Source: Dehalogenimonas alkenigignens
Lineage (GTDB): Bacteria > Chloroflexota > Dehalococcoidia > Dehalococcoidales > Dehalococcoidaceae
DNA length: 64,000 nt
Assembly (NCBI RefSeq): GCF_001466665.1
Contig: NZ_KQ758903.1
Span: 1,175,684 to 1,239,683, forward strand
Reading direction: 5' to 3'
This document shows positions 1-8,899 of this stretch, one piece after another. The stretch's first letter is position 1. Each line of letters begins with the position of its first letter. Both the position numbers and the translations under genes were made by a program. The notes beneath the pieces are model-generated. The model saw nothing but the letters and a program-made list of their open reading frames with translations. It had not been told where the DNA came from and searched no databases.

Positions 1-429
1 CACTTCCTTGATGCGGCGTGTCGGCCGGTCCATCTTGGTGATGACCACGATGGGTTTTAATTTCTTGTCCAGCGCCTGCTTCAGCACGAAACGCGTCTGG
101 GGCATCGGCCCGTCGACCGAATCGATAAGCAGAAGGCAGCCCTCGGCCATATTCAAAACGCGCTCCACTTCGCCGGAAAAATCGGCATGGCCGGGAGTGT
201 CGATGATGTTGATCTTGTGGCCGCGGTATTCCACCGCGGTATTCTTGGCCAGGATGGTGATGCCTTTTTCACGCTCCAGGGCGTTGCGGTCCAGGATAAG
301 TTCGCCGACCTCCTGGTTCTCGCGGAAAACGTGGCTCTGTTTCAGCAACACGTCGACCAGGCTGGTTTTACCATGGTCGACGTGGGCGATGATGGCTATA
401 TTACGGATATCGTCGCGGTACTTGGGCAC
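1..429 (-). CDS. typA: TypA/BipA ribosome-associated GTPase, N-terminal part
   Basis: Translational GTPase of the TypA/BipA family, which binds ribosomes and acts in stress adaptation and ribosome assembly. The window holds only the first 143 codons; the gene runs off the left edge. The start is GTG at 429, 7 nt after the Shine-Dalgarno sequence AAGGAG. The visible G domain has the P-loop [12 protein letters not shown], switch I with [15 protein letters not shown], the G3 motif DTPGHADF, and VITKMD for G4. The stretch ILAKNTA after GITI and the [13 protein letters not shown] segment fit TypA better than LepA or EF-G. A promoter and a leader hairpin lie upstream. Identification is firm; only the C-terminal domains are unseen. 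Confidence 0.93.
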   Translation of the reverse strand, partial: MPKYRDDIRNIAIIAHVDHGKTSLVDVLLKQSHVFRENQEVGELILDRNALEREKGITILAKNTAVEYRGHKINIIDTPGHADFSGEVERVLNMAEGCLLLIDSVDGPMPQTRFVLKQALDKKLKPIVVITKMDRPTRRIKEV

Positions 430-472
430 AAAATCTCCTTATAAAACGGCACGGCAGAATACTCGGTGGACG

Positions 473-499
473 CAAAAAACGACGCCTGTCAAAAGCGTC
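473..499 (-). terminator. terminator-like hairpin in the typA leader
   Basis: On the minus strand GACGC and GCGTC form a 5-bp stem with a 9-nt loop, followed by GTTTTTT. It sits between the typA promoter and the start codon, so it could act as an attenuator. The stem is short and the call is tentative. Confidence 0.35.
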
Positions 500-561
500 T
501 AGAGTCGGAAGCGGCGGCGCCGCAGCGAGGCAACAGACCGAAGCAGGTACATCTAATCTAT

Positions 562-590
562 ATTTTAACGTTTATTAGGCAGGATGACAA
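562..590 (-). promoter_or_regulatory. sigma-70-type promoter for typA
   Basis: Reading the minus strand, TTGTCA (590-585) and TAAAAT (567-562) are separated by exactly 17 nt. The predicted transcript starts near 555 and has a leader of about 125 nt before typA. The rest of the 430-678 gap shows no gene. Confidence 0.6.
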
Positions 591-678
591 CCTATCTAAG
601 TTGACTGCTCTGGTTGCAGTATTAACCGAACCGGTTGTTCGGGATATGTATTTGGCCTCCAGCTTGCGTGTAAATCGA

Positions 679-1314
679 TTATTCCGGTGCGCCGCCGCTG
701 CCTTTCCCATATAATTGATCAAAATATTCCGGATAGAGTTTTTTGGCACAGCTAGGGCAGATGCCATGGGTGAAGTCGGCGCCTGAATGTTCGGATATGT
801 AATTCTCCACAGATTGCCAGAAACCCTTGTCATTGCGGATTTGCTTACAGCTGGCGCAAATTGGTATCAGACCCGAAAGCACTTTAACCTTATCCAAAGC
901 CTCCTGAAGCTTACGGATAAGCTCCTGCCTCTCCGCTTCAGCTCCGGCTTTATATAAAGCCATTTCCACTGAAGCCCTCAGGTCAGCTTCGTTGAAGGGC
1001 TTGGTCAGGAATCCCAGAGGCTCGGCGAGTTTTGCTTGAGCGAGGGTTGCCGGGTCGGCATACGCGGTCAAATAGACCGCCGGAACCGAGAACCGGCGGC
1101 GCAGCTCCCCAGCCGTGGCTATGCCGGAATGCCCGCCTTTAAGAACGATATCCATAAGTACCAGATCAGGTTTAAGTTTTTCGGCAATCCGCAGCGCCTC
1201 TTCGCCGGTGGCGGCCACCGCGACCACATCGTACCCCATGCCTTCAAGGCTGCTCCTGATATCCTCCGCGGTGATGGCCTCATCCTCAACCACCATTAAC
1301 CTGGCTTTAGCCAT
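679..1314 (-). CDS. response regulator with C-terminal cysteine-rich module
   Basis: Single-receiver response regulator of 211 residues. The receiver domain (about 1-120) has the acidic pair in VVEDEA, the phosphoacceptor in LVLMDIV and the conserved Lys in LTKPF. After a short helix, the last 60 residues carry IPICASCKQIRND and HGICPSCAKKLYPE, two CxxC pairs that look like a zinc site; there is no DNA-binding HTH. The ATG at 1314 follows GGAGG by 7 nt and overlaps the kinase stop codon by 8 nt, so the two are translationally coupled and almost surely a cognate pair. The output of the cysteine module is unknown; it may mediate protein contacts. Confidence 0.88.
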   Translation of the reverse strand: MAKARLMVVEDEAITAEDIRSSLEGMGYDVVAVAATGEEALRIAEKLKPDLVLMDIVLKGGHSGIATAGELRRRFSVPAVYLTAYADPATLAQAKLAEPLGFLTKPFNEADLRASVEMALYKAGAEAERQELIRKLQEALDKVKVLSGLIPICASCKQIRNDKGFWQSVENYISEHSGADFTHGICPSCAKKLYPEYFDQLYGKGSGGAPE

Positions 1315-4300
1315 TATTGGGTCCTCCCTGCTCAAACACGAAACTGAATTCGGTGCCTGCGTCCCTCTTAACGGTCATTTTGCCGCCTAGCGGATGCTCG
1401 GCCAGCGCCGTAACCAGTCTCAAGCCTAACGAGCGGCCGCCGCGGGCGTCGAAGCCTTCCGGCAGACCGATCCCGTTATCCTTGACTGAAAGCGAATAGC
1501 GGCCGTTTTCAAGTTTCAGCGATACTATAATTTCCCCCCGGCGGCCGTCCGGGAAGGCGTATTTTAAGGAATTTGTAACCAGTTCATTGATGATCAATCC
1601 AATCGGCACGGCGGTATCAAGGTCGAAAGCCGCTTCGGTAATCTCCGTGGATATCCTGACTATGCCTGGCGACATAGCGTATGCGTGGCTTAGATTGTGG
1701 ACAAGTTCCTGAGCATAGTCCCGGATGTTGATGTGCGCCAGGTCGGCGGATTCATATAGCTTGTTATAGACGAGGGACATGCTCTTGATCCGCTCTTCAC
1801 TCTCGCGCAGCATCTGGCGTGTTGGTTCGTCGGAGACGAAACGGCTTTGCATCTTAAGCAGACTGGAGATCACCTGCATATTGTTCTTGACGCGGTGGTG
1901 GATTTCCTTGAGCAGCAGTTCTTTTTCTTCCAAAGCCCTTTTGATTCTTGCGGCCGCTTTCTTGCTTTCGGTGATGTCGCGGGCGATTGAGGAGAATCCG
2001 ATGACTTTACCGGCAGTGTCGTTGACCGGGGAGATGGTGACGGCAACATCAATGACGGTTCCATCCTTGTGGTTTCTCAAGGTTTCAAATGAAACGCTCT
2101 GGCCTGACCGCCGGATTTGCTCCAGCACGTTATCAATCGAAGTAATATCGCCATACGGCAGCAACAGCTCGCTGGTATGGCCGAGCATTTCCTCCTCCGA
2201 GTATCCAAAAATCCTCTCCGCGGCTTTGTTCCAGCTGGTTATCCGGCCTGCCAAATCTCGGCCAATCATGGCATCGGCGGAGAACTCAACAATGGTTGCC
2301 AGCCTTGATTTCGCCTCCCAGGCTCTTTGCCGTTCCGTCGCGTCGGTAAAAATGGTCGCGAAACCCTGTTGACCCCACGGAGCGATGGAAATATCAAAAT
2401 AGCGGTCGAGCGGCGGAAAGTACGTCTCCAAACGTGCCGGTTGCCCTGACAGAGCCACCCCGGCATATTCGGAAAGGTAAGGCGCTTCTTGAACCCCGTA
2501 GGCTTCAGTTGCTGTTTTACCCAATATTGCCTCGCGGTCTATACCCAGGATCCGCTCAAACTGGAGATTGGCATCGATGATCCGGTAGTTTACCGGATGC
2601 CCGGAATCGTCAAATATCAGGTGGTGAAGCGCGACGCCCTCAGCCATATTGTTATACAGCGACCGCAGGCGCGATTCGCTTTCCTGCAGGGCAGTTTCGA
2701 TTTTTTTACGTTCGGTGATATATTTGATGATATGGACTGAACCGATACTGTTTCCGCCACTTCCCAGGAGCGGCGATGTTGAAATCTCGACGTGGCGGCC
2801 GAGCGCTGGTTCGGGAAATTCAGCCGTGGCCTGGCGGCACTCCGTCAAAGTGCACATGTGCGGGCATCCGGGTAGCGGCTTATCAGTGCCATGGATAATC
2901 TCATAGCAATGCCGGCCAACTAAAGAGTCGCCGGACACTCCGGATATTGCGGCGAGGGACCGGTTCGCCCTGACGATCCGATGGTCGGCGTCGATGATAG
3001 CGATAGCGTCGGTAATTGAATCAAATGTCGTTTCCCAATCGGAGGCGGCTTTTTTCAATTGCGTTTCGAACCGTTTCCGCTCGGTAACCACATCAAAAAC
3101 GGCAACGAAATATCCGGTTTCCGGACTATACACTGAGATATCAAACCACATGTCGAGACCCGGCAGATATGTTTCAAAAACTTCCGGAATGCCTGTGGCG
3201 GCGACTCTACCGTAAATCTCAAGTAATTCCGGGTTAGTTTGATGTATTCCCGGAATTACCTCGGTAACCCGTTTTCCTATGACATTCTTAAGCCCGGTCA
3301 GTTCAGTAAAAGTTCGGTTAACGTTAAGGTAGACAAAATCAACCGGTAAATCATCTTCGAGAATAATGCGGCAGTGAGAAAAGCCGTTCAACATATTTTC
3401 GAACAGCGAGCGATACAGCTCTTCACTCCTGGTCAGGGCTTGCTCCGCTGCCTTGCGTTCGGTGATATCTTTAAGAAAGATCACGCGATTTCCGTTGGAG
3501 CCATTTTCGCCACCCAGGTCTGTAATCCCGGCTTCCAAATGACGGCCGGTGGGCGTCTTGAGGCACAGTCCGGCTGGAGTTGAAATATTTTCGGTGACGG
3601 CAGCAAACCAGGACGCTTCACTCGTCAGAGACTCCAGCCGCTGGCCGAGGGAGATCGGCTGGCTTGTCTCAATCATCATCACGGCTGCCCTATTAAAATC
3701 AACAATCCGGTTATGTTTGTCGATTATCAGCATGCCGTCAGGGATCGCGTCCAGGACAACGTTGTAGGCAACCGGCATGATATCCAGCAGGCGCCACCGT
3801 AAAATCGCAAAGAGAAACAGCAGGCCGGAAAATGAGAAGGCGACTCTGGTCAGATCGAAGGCAGGCAGAGGATTAATGTCGAAAACGTAAAGAAACCCCA
3901 TTACCCAAGGCACTATCGCGCCAATAACCACCAGCGCGGTACGCGGTTGGAAATCCTTGTTTGCGTTAAACGCGAAACGGACGACGAGCAGGCTTCCAGC
4001 GAGAACGCACAGGCTCGTGTAGCCAATATTGGAGAACCAAAACCAGGGTCCATGAATATAATAAATCAAATTTGAGCCTGCCGGCCCCGGCTCGAAGGAC
4101 GTCCAGATCAGGCTGTGGGCTTCATTGGAGGCGGTCAATATAAGAGTTAAGACGGGTATGATAAATGCCAGGCTGACATTTCGTCTGGTGATCCAGCGCT
4201 GCTGCCCGGTGTAAGCCAGCGCAAATATGACGAAAAACACCGGCACGCTCAAACCGCCGATGTACTCGAATTTGGAAAGGAGAACCTTCACATCGGTGGC

Positions 4301-4492
4301 TGTTGCCGACACTTCCAGCATGCCGAAAAAACACCATAAGGAAGCGGCAGCCATTAACCATGAAAGCCAGTAACCGGCGTCTGTTTTGCGCCGTCGCCAG
4401 GCCGCCGTACCGGCGATGGCGCAAATGACAAAGGATAGGAAGTATACAACGGTATAAGGAGTGAGGATGAACGCAGCTGAAACAGGCGGCAT
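1307..4492 (-). CDS. membrane sensor histidine kinase, 7TM plus five PAS domains, HisKA_2 type
   Basis: Sensor kinase of 1061 residues. The first ~230 residues form about seven hydrophobic segments like the 7TM sensor region of histidine kinases. Five PAS-like domains follow (about 235-345, 355-470, 480-590, 600-710, 720-840). The third includes GCPHMCTLTEC, a cysteine-rich insertion. The catalytic part has the phosphoacceptor motif EIHHRVKNNMQVISSLL (near 865), typical of the HisKA_2/HWE class, and a HATPase_c domain with INELVTNSLKYAF and DNGIGLPEG. ATG at 4492 is preferred because AAGG lies 8 nt upstream; a TTG at 4498 is the alternative. It overlaps the response regulator gene downstream. 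The ligand is unknown. Confidence 0.92.
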   Translation of the reverse strand: MPPVSAAFILTPYTVVYFLSFVICAIAGTAAWRRRKTDAGYWLSWLMAAASLWCFFGMLEVSATATDVKVLLSKFEYIGGLSVPVFFVIFALAYTGQQRWITRRNVSLAFIIPVLTLILTASNEAHSLIWTSFEPGPAGSNLIYYIHGPWFWFSNIGYTSLCVLAGSLLVVRFAFNANKDFQPRTALVVIGAIVPWVMGFLYVFDINPLPAFDLTRVAFSFSGLLFLFAILRWRLLDIMPVAYNVVLDAIPDGMLIIDKHNRIVDFNRAAVMMIETSQPISLGQRLESLTSEASWFAAVTENISTPAGLCLKTPTGRHLEAGITDLGGENGSNGNRVIFLKDITERKAAEQALTRSEELYRSLFENMLNGFSHCRIILEDDLPVDFVYLNVNRTFTELTGLKNVIGKRVTEVIPGIHQTNPELLEIYGRVAATGIPEVFETYLPGLDMWFDISVYSPETGYFVAVFDVVTERKRFETQLKKAASDWETTFDSITDAIAIIDADHRIVRANRSLAAISGVSGDSLVGRHCYEIIHGTDKPLPGCPHMCTLTECRQATAEFPEPALGRHVEISTSPLLGSGGNSIGSVHIIKYITERKKIETALQESESRLRSLYNNMAEGVALHHLIFDDSGHPVNYRIIDANLQFERILGIDREAILGKTATEAYGVQEAPYLSEYAGVALSGQPARLETYFPPLDRYFDISIAPWGQQGFATIFTDATERQRAWEAKSRLATIVEFSADAMIGRDLAGRITSWNKAAERIFGYSEEEMLGHTSELLLPYGDITSIDNVLEQIRRSGQSVSFETLRNHKDGTVIDVAVTISPVNDTAGKVIGFSSIARDITESKKAAARIKRALEEKELLLKEIHHRVKNNMQVISSLLKMQSRFVSDEPTRQMLRESEERIKSMSLVYNKLYESADLAHINIRDYAQELVHNLSHAYAMSPGIVRISTEITEAAFDLDTAVPIGLIINELVTNSLKYAFPDGRRGEIIVSLKLENGRYSLSVKDNGIGLPEGFDARGGRSLGLRLVTALAEHPLGGKMTVKRDAGTEFSFVFEQGGPNNG

Positions 4493-4608
4493 GTTCAAAC
4501 CTTCATGCCGGTGGCGGCTGTGTGATATCAGGTTGATAATTCATTAATCTGCCTAATATTATCATAGCCCGCCAAACTGTCAATATGCCGGCCAAGCATG
4601 AAAATTGA

Positions 4609-6960
4609 TTATTTCAGACGCAGCATTGTAGCCCCGTCGCCGCCCTGATCACGCGGGGCGGCGGAGAGTGAGGCCACCAGTGGATGCCTGGCTGCCAGTT
4701 CACGGACAATGCTTCGCAAAACCCCGGTGCCGTGCCCGTGAATCACACGAACTTCCTGGAGACTGGCGGAGGCGGCATCGTCTAAGAATTCGTCGAGCAT
4801 GGGTGACACGTGTTCGGCCCTTCTGCCTCGGAGGTCAAGTTCCAGCCTGGCGTTTCTGCCTGAAGAAAGGACCTGGACCGCCGGCCTGGGATCCTTTGAT
4901 TTTCCGGTCAACCTGGTAACGCCTTCCCTGCCCAACTTAAACCGCAACGGGCCGGAAGACACTTCCACCTGGCCGGTTCTCTCATTTTGTGAAAGTACCA
5001 CCGCTTCGACCTCGGCTTCTTTCAACCAGACGCGGTCGCCTGCTGTGAGTTGGCCTTCGTCTGTATCCGGTTTAGCGGAGTCCGGCGCCTGCCAGATCCC
5101 CTTCTTCAACCGTTCCCTGACGTCTTCTGACACATTCCGCGCCATTAAAAGAGCCGCTTCAGATTTCTGGCGCTCCAATGCGTTCCGGGCCTGCTTCAGA
5201 TCTTTTTGAAGCGCCGCCACTTCTTCGATGACATTATCTCGGGCTTGCTGGATGATGGCCTGTTTTTCTTCTCTATGTGTTTTCAGTTCCAACGCTAATG
5301 CCTGGTTCTGCTTCTGAAGAAGTTCCTTTTCACGTTCCAGGGTTTTTTCAATATCGGTTAGGCGCTTTTTTTCAACCTGCAGTTCAGCCAGAAGTTGTTC
5401 CAGCTGGCGGGTACCTTCAGTCAGCATCGCCTCGGCCTGCCCGATGACCTCGGCTGGAATTCCGAATCTGGCGGCGGTTGCGATGGCGTTGGAGCCGCCG
5501 GGCATTCCGAGGGTCAAATGGTAAGTTGGAGCCAGCGTTTGAGGATTGAAATCAAACGAGGCGTTTTGCATACCTGGAGTCACGTGGGCGAATACTTTTA
5601 GGTCGGTAAAATGAGACGTCGCCCCGCCGATCACTCCTTTAGCCAGAAGATGCAGCAAGACCGCTCGGGCGATCGCCGAACCTTCCTGGGGATCGGTGCT
5701 GGCGCCGAGCTCATCGAGCAGTACCAGGCTTTTTTCCTTCAGGTTGTTGAGGATCCGGGCGATATTGCTCATGTGGCCGGAGAAGGTAGATAACGCCGCC
5801 TGAACGCTTTGTTCATCGCCAATATCGGCGAAGATACCCCTGAAAACCGGCAGCCTGGTTTTCTCTCCGGCCGGTACAGGCAGCCCTGCCTGGGTCATGA
5901 GGCACAGCAGGCCAATCACCTTCAGCGCCACCGTTTTGCCGCCGGTGTTGGGGCCGGTGATGACTAAAATAGAAAAATCTTTGCCTAACTCGATTGACAA
6001 TGGAACCGCCCCGGCTCCCAGCAGCGGGTGACGGGCGGTGTCAAGCCGAATCATAGCCGGGTCGGTCGCTGAAGGCTCATAAACCTCGACCTCTCGGGCT
6101 CCGGCGCGCTTGGCGTATCCGGCTTTGGCCAACGCGAAATCGATTTTGGCCGCGGCGCCGAGGCCGTTTTCAATGGCGGGCGCCAGTGCCCCCACCTGAG
6201 CCGAGAGCTCGGTCAGGATGCGCTCAATCTCCCGCATCTCCTCGATTTCAAGTTCTTTGAATTCATTGCCGAGATCAAGCGTGGCGAAAGGTTCGACGAA
6301 GACTGTTGCGCCTGAATTGGAAACATCATGGACGATGCCCTTGATTTCACCTTTATGCTCCGCCTTGACCGGGATGGCGAACCGGCCTTCGCGTTCAGTG
6401 ATAATGGGTTCCTGGATAAAACGGCGGGTATTATCCGACTGGATGAAATCCTGGAGGCGTTCCATGACCTCAGATCGTTTCGTCCGCAATCGGAGCCGGA
6501 TAAGGCTCAATTTTTCGGAGGCGTGCGGTAACAGGCTGCCCTCCGGCGAAATGGCTTTGTCCAGGTTCTTTTCCAGATGGGCAAAATCACCGATGTCCAA
6601 GGCGGCCTGGTTCAACAGCGGAGTTGAGACTGCGGTCTCATCCAGTTTGCTTTTCAACCGGCGCAGAAGACCGAGGGATTTTCGGATTTCTGCCAGGATT
6701 TTCGGCTCCAACACCCGTCCCAGCGCGGCATAGCGCGCTGGTTCTGCTATGTCGGACAATCCGTAAACGGAGAATCCAGGCTCCAGTTCCAGGAGACGCC
6801 GCGCTTCCGCGGATTCGGCCAGGCGGCGTTTGATTTGGTCAAGCTCCGACGACGGCAGTAGTTCAAGCGCCTGGGCGCGGGACATCGTGAAAGAACAATA
6901 GCCGGAGACGATTTCCCTGATACGGGGGAATTCGAGGAGGGTCAGATCTTTCTCATGCAC
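4609..6960 (-). CDS. mutS2: MutS2 family ATPase/endonuclease
   Basis: MutS2 of 783 residues, the usual length for the family. Its members suppress recombination and, in Firmicutes, also rescue collided ribosomes (RqcU). The N-terminal core is followed by the ATPase with Walker A ITGPNTGGKTVALK, Walker B LVLLDELGASTDP, a long coiled coil rich in E/K/Q (about 505-620), a KOW-like segment (GDRVWLKEAEVEAVV) and a C-terminal Smr domain with LDLRGRRAE and the HGHGTGVLR motif. The GTG start at 6960 lies 6 nt after a -10-like box and has no Shine-Dalgarno sequence, so the mRNA is predicted to be leaderless. The gene appears monocistronic. Confidence 0.95.
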   Translation of the reverse strand: MHEKDLTLLEFPRIREIVSGYCSFTMSRAQALELLPSSELDQIKRRLAESAEARRLLELEPGFSVYGLSDIAEPARYAALGRVLEPKILAEIRKSLGLLRRLKSKLDETAVSTPLLNQAALDIGDFAHLEKNLDKAISPEGSLLPHASEKLSLIRLRLRTKRSEVMERLQDFIQSDNTRRFIQEPIITEREGRFAIPVKAEHKGEIKGIVHDVSNSGATVFVEPFATLDLGNEFKELEIEEMREIERILTELSAQVGALAPAIENGLGAAAKIDFALAKAGYAKRAGAREVEVYEPSATDPAMIRLDTARHPLLGAGAVPLSIELGKDFSILVITGPNTGGKTVALKVIGLLCLMTQAGLPVPAGEKTRLPVFRGIFADIGDEQSVQAALSTFSGHMSNIARILNNLKEKSLVLLDELGASTDPQEGSAIARAVLLHLLAKGVIGGATSHFTDLKVFAHVTPGMQNASFDFNPQTLAPTYHLTLGMPGGSNAIATAARFGIPAEVIGQAEAMLTEGTRQLEQLLAELQVEKKRLTDIEKTLEREKELLQKQNQALALELKTHREEKQAIIQQARDNVIEEVAALQKDLKQARNALERQKSEAALLMARNVSEDVRERLKKGIWQAPDSAKPDTDEGQLTAGDRVWLKEAEVEAVVLSQNERTGQVEVSSGPLRFKLGREGVTRLTGKSKDPRPAVQVLSSGRNARLELDLRGRRAEHVSPMLDEFLDDAASASLQEVRVIHGHGTGVLRSIVRELAARHPLVASLSAAPRDQGGDGATMLRLK

Positions 6961-6966
6961 GGCCGT

Positions 6967-6994
6967 ATTGTATCACCATAGATAACCCTGTCGA
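6967..6994 (-). promoter_or_regulatory. predicted leaderless promoter of mutS2
   Basis: Minus strand: TCGACA (6994-6989), 16 nt, TACAAT (6972-6967), then 6 nt (ACGGCC) to the GTG start. The expected transcription start coincides with the start codon. Confidence 0.5.
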
Positions 6995-7116
6995 AACGGC
7001 GGGGTCAATTGGGCAATTATCATAGTACTAAATACTGGCCAACATGCGGCGCAAACGGTACCAAATGGTGATTATCAAGCGCCCGCCGCTGCGTTAAACT
7101 CCTATCTGACTATATC

Positions 7117-7145
7117 CGAAGCGTGTCAAACCGGTTAACGCTTCG
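7117..7145 (+). other. 8-bp inverted repeat in the protease leader
   Basis: CGAAGCGT (7117-7124) and ACGCTTCG (7138-7145) are perfectly complementary across a 13-nt loop, 21 nt before the protease start codon. It may be an operator or a leader hairpin; it has no U-tract. Confidence 0.4.
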
Positions 7146-7166
7146 CATCCTGCCAGGAGGAATAAG

Positions 7167-8816
7167 ATGAAAATTCTCAAATTGGCCATCATGGCGGCTT
7201 TGGCCTTGATCCTCTCAACGCCCGTCGCCGCACTTGCCGCGGCACAGCAATACGATGGTGAAGACCTTGTTGGGCAGGACACAATCCTGGTAGCTTTCCG
7301 CCCCGGCGCCGCGGCCTCCGACATCGCCGCGCTCCACCGCCAGTCCGAAGCTCATGTCTCCGACACCATCCCCGGCATCGGTGTCCAGGTCCTGACCTTC
7401 AGCCCCGGCAAGGCCGCTGGCATGCTCAAGGTCTACCAGAACAATCCAAACGTCCTCTACGCCGAATATGATTACACCGCCGCTGCAGAAGATGTTCCCA
7501 ACGATCCTTCGTTTCCCAGCCAGTGGGGTCTGGCTAAGGTCAACGCTTCCCAAGCCTGGTCGGTGACCACCGGATCGGGCGCAGTGGTTATCGCCATCCT
7601 GGATACTGGCATTGACATGAACCACCCGGATCTGGCTGGCAAGATCAAAGGCAGCATCAACTTCTCCACCAGCGCTACTGAATCAGATGTCAAGGGACAC
7701 GGCACCCATGTCGCCGGCATCGCCGCCGCCATCACCAACAACAGCCTGGGTGTTGCCGGATTGGGCTACAATGCCTCGCTCCTTAACGTCAAAGTACTGG
7801 GCGATGACGGCTACGGCTCTTATTCCGGCATGGCCAAGGGTATCATCTGGGCGGCGGACAACGGCGCCTGTGTCATTAACATGAGCCTGTCCGGCACCTC
7901 CGCCTCCTCTACCCTGGAATCCGCCGTCAATTACGCCTGGAACAAAGGCGTGATGGTGGTCTGCGCCGCCGGAAACAATGGCAATTCGACGCCGGTTTAC
8001 CCCGGCTATTATGCAAACGCTGTCGCCGTGGCCGCCACGGATTCGGCGGATAGACTGGCTTCCTATTCGGATTACGGCAGCTGGGTTGACCTGGCCGCGC
8101 CGGGTTCAAACATCTATTCCACCTTAATGAACGGCGCTTACGGCTATAAGAGCGGCACCTCGATGGCGACGCCTTTTGTTGCCGGTTTGGCCGCTCTGGT
8201 TATGTCGGGGGTTGCCGATACCAACGGCAACGGTCGGCTCAACGACGAAGCCCGTGACCTGATCGAGGCAACCTGCGATAATATCGGCGTCAGCGGCATC
8301 GGCGGCGGCCGGATCAACGCTGCCCAGGCTGTCGCCGGTTTGAGCCAACCGACAAATGCGGCACCGCCACCCGCCACCGAACCTGAACCCGGGACGTCAC
8401 CAGCGCCAGGCACTGAACCCATCGAAGAAGGACCTGTCAGCGAACCTGAACCGGCGCCCACACCCGCGCCAGTCCCTGAGCAACCTGTGGTGAAGCCCAT
8501 GTGGGTGGACGCAGTAACCTTCACCGTCAGTGGGAAGAATCTGGTCATCAAAGCCAAGGTTATTAGTGAAGCCGGTACTGTTGCCGGGGCAAGTGTTTCG
8601 GTGACAATTACCACTGGAAGCCAGTCGTGGCAGCTCAAAGGCACAACTGATAGTGCCGGATTGGTGACTTTCACCTTGTCCAAAGCCGTCGCCGGGACAT
8701 ATTTAGCCAGCGTAACCATGGTCTCCACGGATGGATATGAATGGGATACGGATAACGGCATCAATCTGGCGTCCTATATTCTCACGTCACCAACTAACGG
8801 AAAAAGCAATAAGTAG
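7167..8816 (+). CDS. secreted subtilisin-like serine protease (S8)
   Basis: Exported protease of 549 residues. A signal peptide (about 1-27, KILKLAIMAALALILSTP) is followed by an inhibitor-like propeptide (about 35-105) and the S8 catalytic domain with the full triad: Asp146 in ILDTGID, His178 in GHGTHVAG and Ser332 in GTSMATPF, plus oxyanion Asn in AAGNNGN. A Pro/Glu-rich linker (about 393-440) leads to a C-terminal Ig-like domain of about 100 residues, which may anchor or target the enzyme outside the cell. The ATG follows AGGAGG by 7 nt. It converges on another secreted protein and shares its terminator. The substrate is unknown. Confidence 0.93.
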   Translation: MKILKLAIMAALALILSTPVAALAAAQQYDGEDLVGQDTILVAFRPGAAASDIAALHRQSEAHVSDTIPGIGVQVLTFSPGKAAGMLKVYQNNPNVLYAEYDYTAAAEDVPNDPSFPSQWGLAKVNASQAWSVTTGSGAVVIAILDTGIDMNHPDLAGKIKGSINFSTSATESDVKGHGTHVAGIAAAITNNSLGVAGLGYNASLLNVKVLGDDGYGSYSGMAKGIIWAADNGACVINMSLSGTSASSTLESAVNYAWNKGVMVVCAAGNNGNSTPVYPGYYANAVAVAATDSADRLASYSDYGSWVDLAAPGSNIYSTLMNGAYGYKSGTSMATPFVAGLAALVMSGVADTNGNGRLNDEARDLIEATCDNIGVSGIGGGRINAAQAVAGLSQPTNAAPPPATEPEPGTSPAPGTEPIEEGPVSEPEPAPTPAPVPEQPVVKPMWVDAVTFTVSGKNLVIKAKVISEAGTVAGASVSVTITTGSQSWQLKGTTDSAGLVTFTLSKAVAGTYLASVTMVSTDGYEWDTDNGINLASYILTSPTNGKSNK

Positions 8817-8837
8817 CTAACAGCTGAGATACCAAAG

Positions 8838-8874
8838 AAGAAGCAGGGAGGCCGAACGGCCTCCCTGCTTCTTT
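8838..8874. terminator. bidirectional intrinsic terminator
   Basis: Perfect 16-bp stem (8838-8853 with 8858-8873) with the 4-nt loop GAAC, bordered by T- and A-rich sequence on each side. It lies between two convergent genes and can serve both. Confidence 0.88.
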
Positions 8875-8899
8875 AGTCTGAATCGTGGATTTTTACCTG

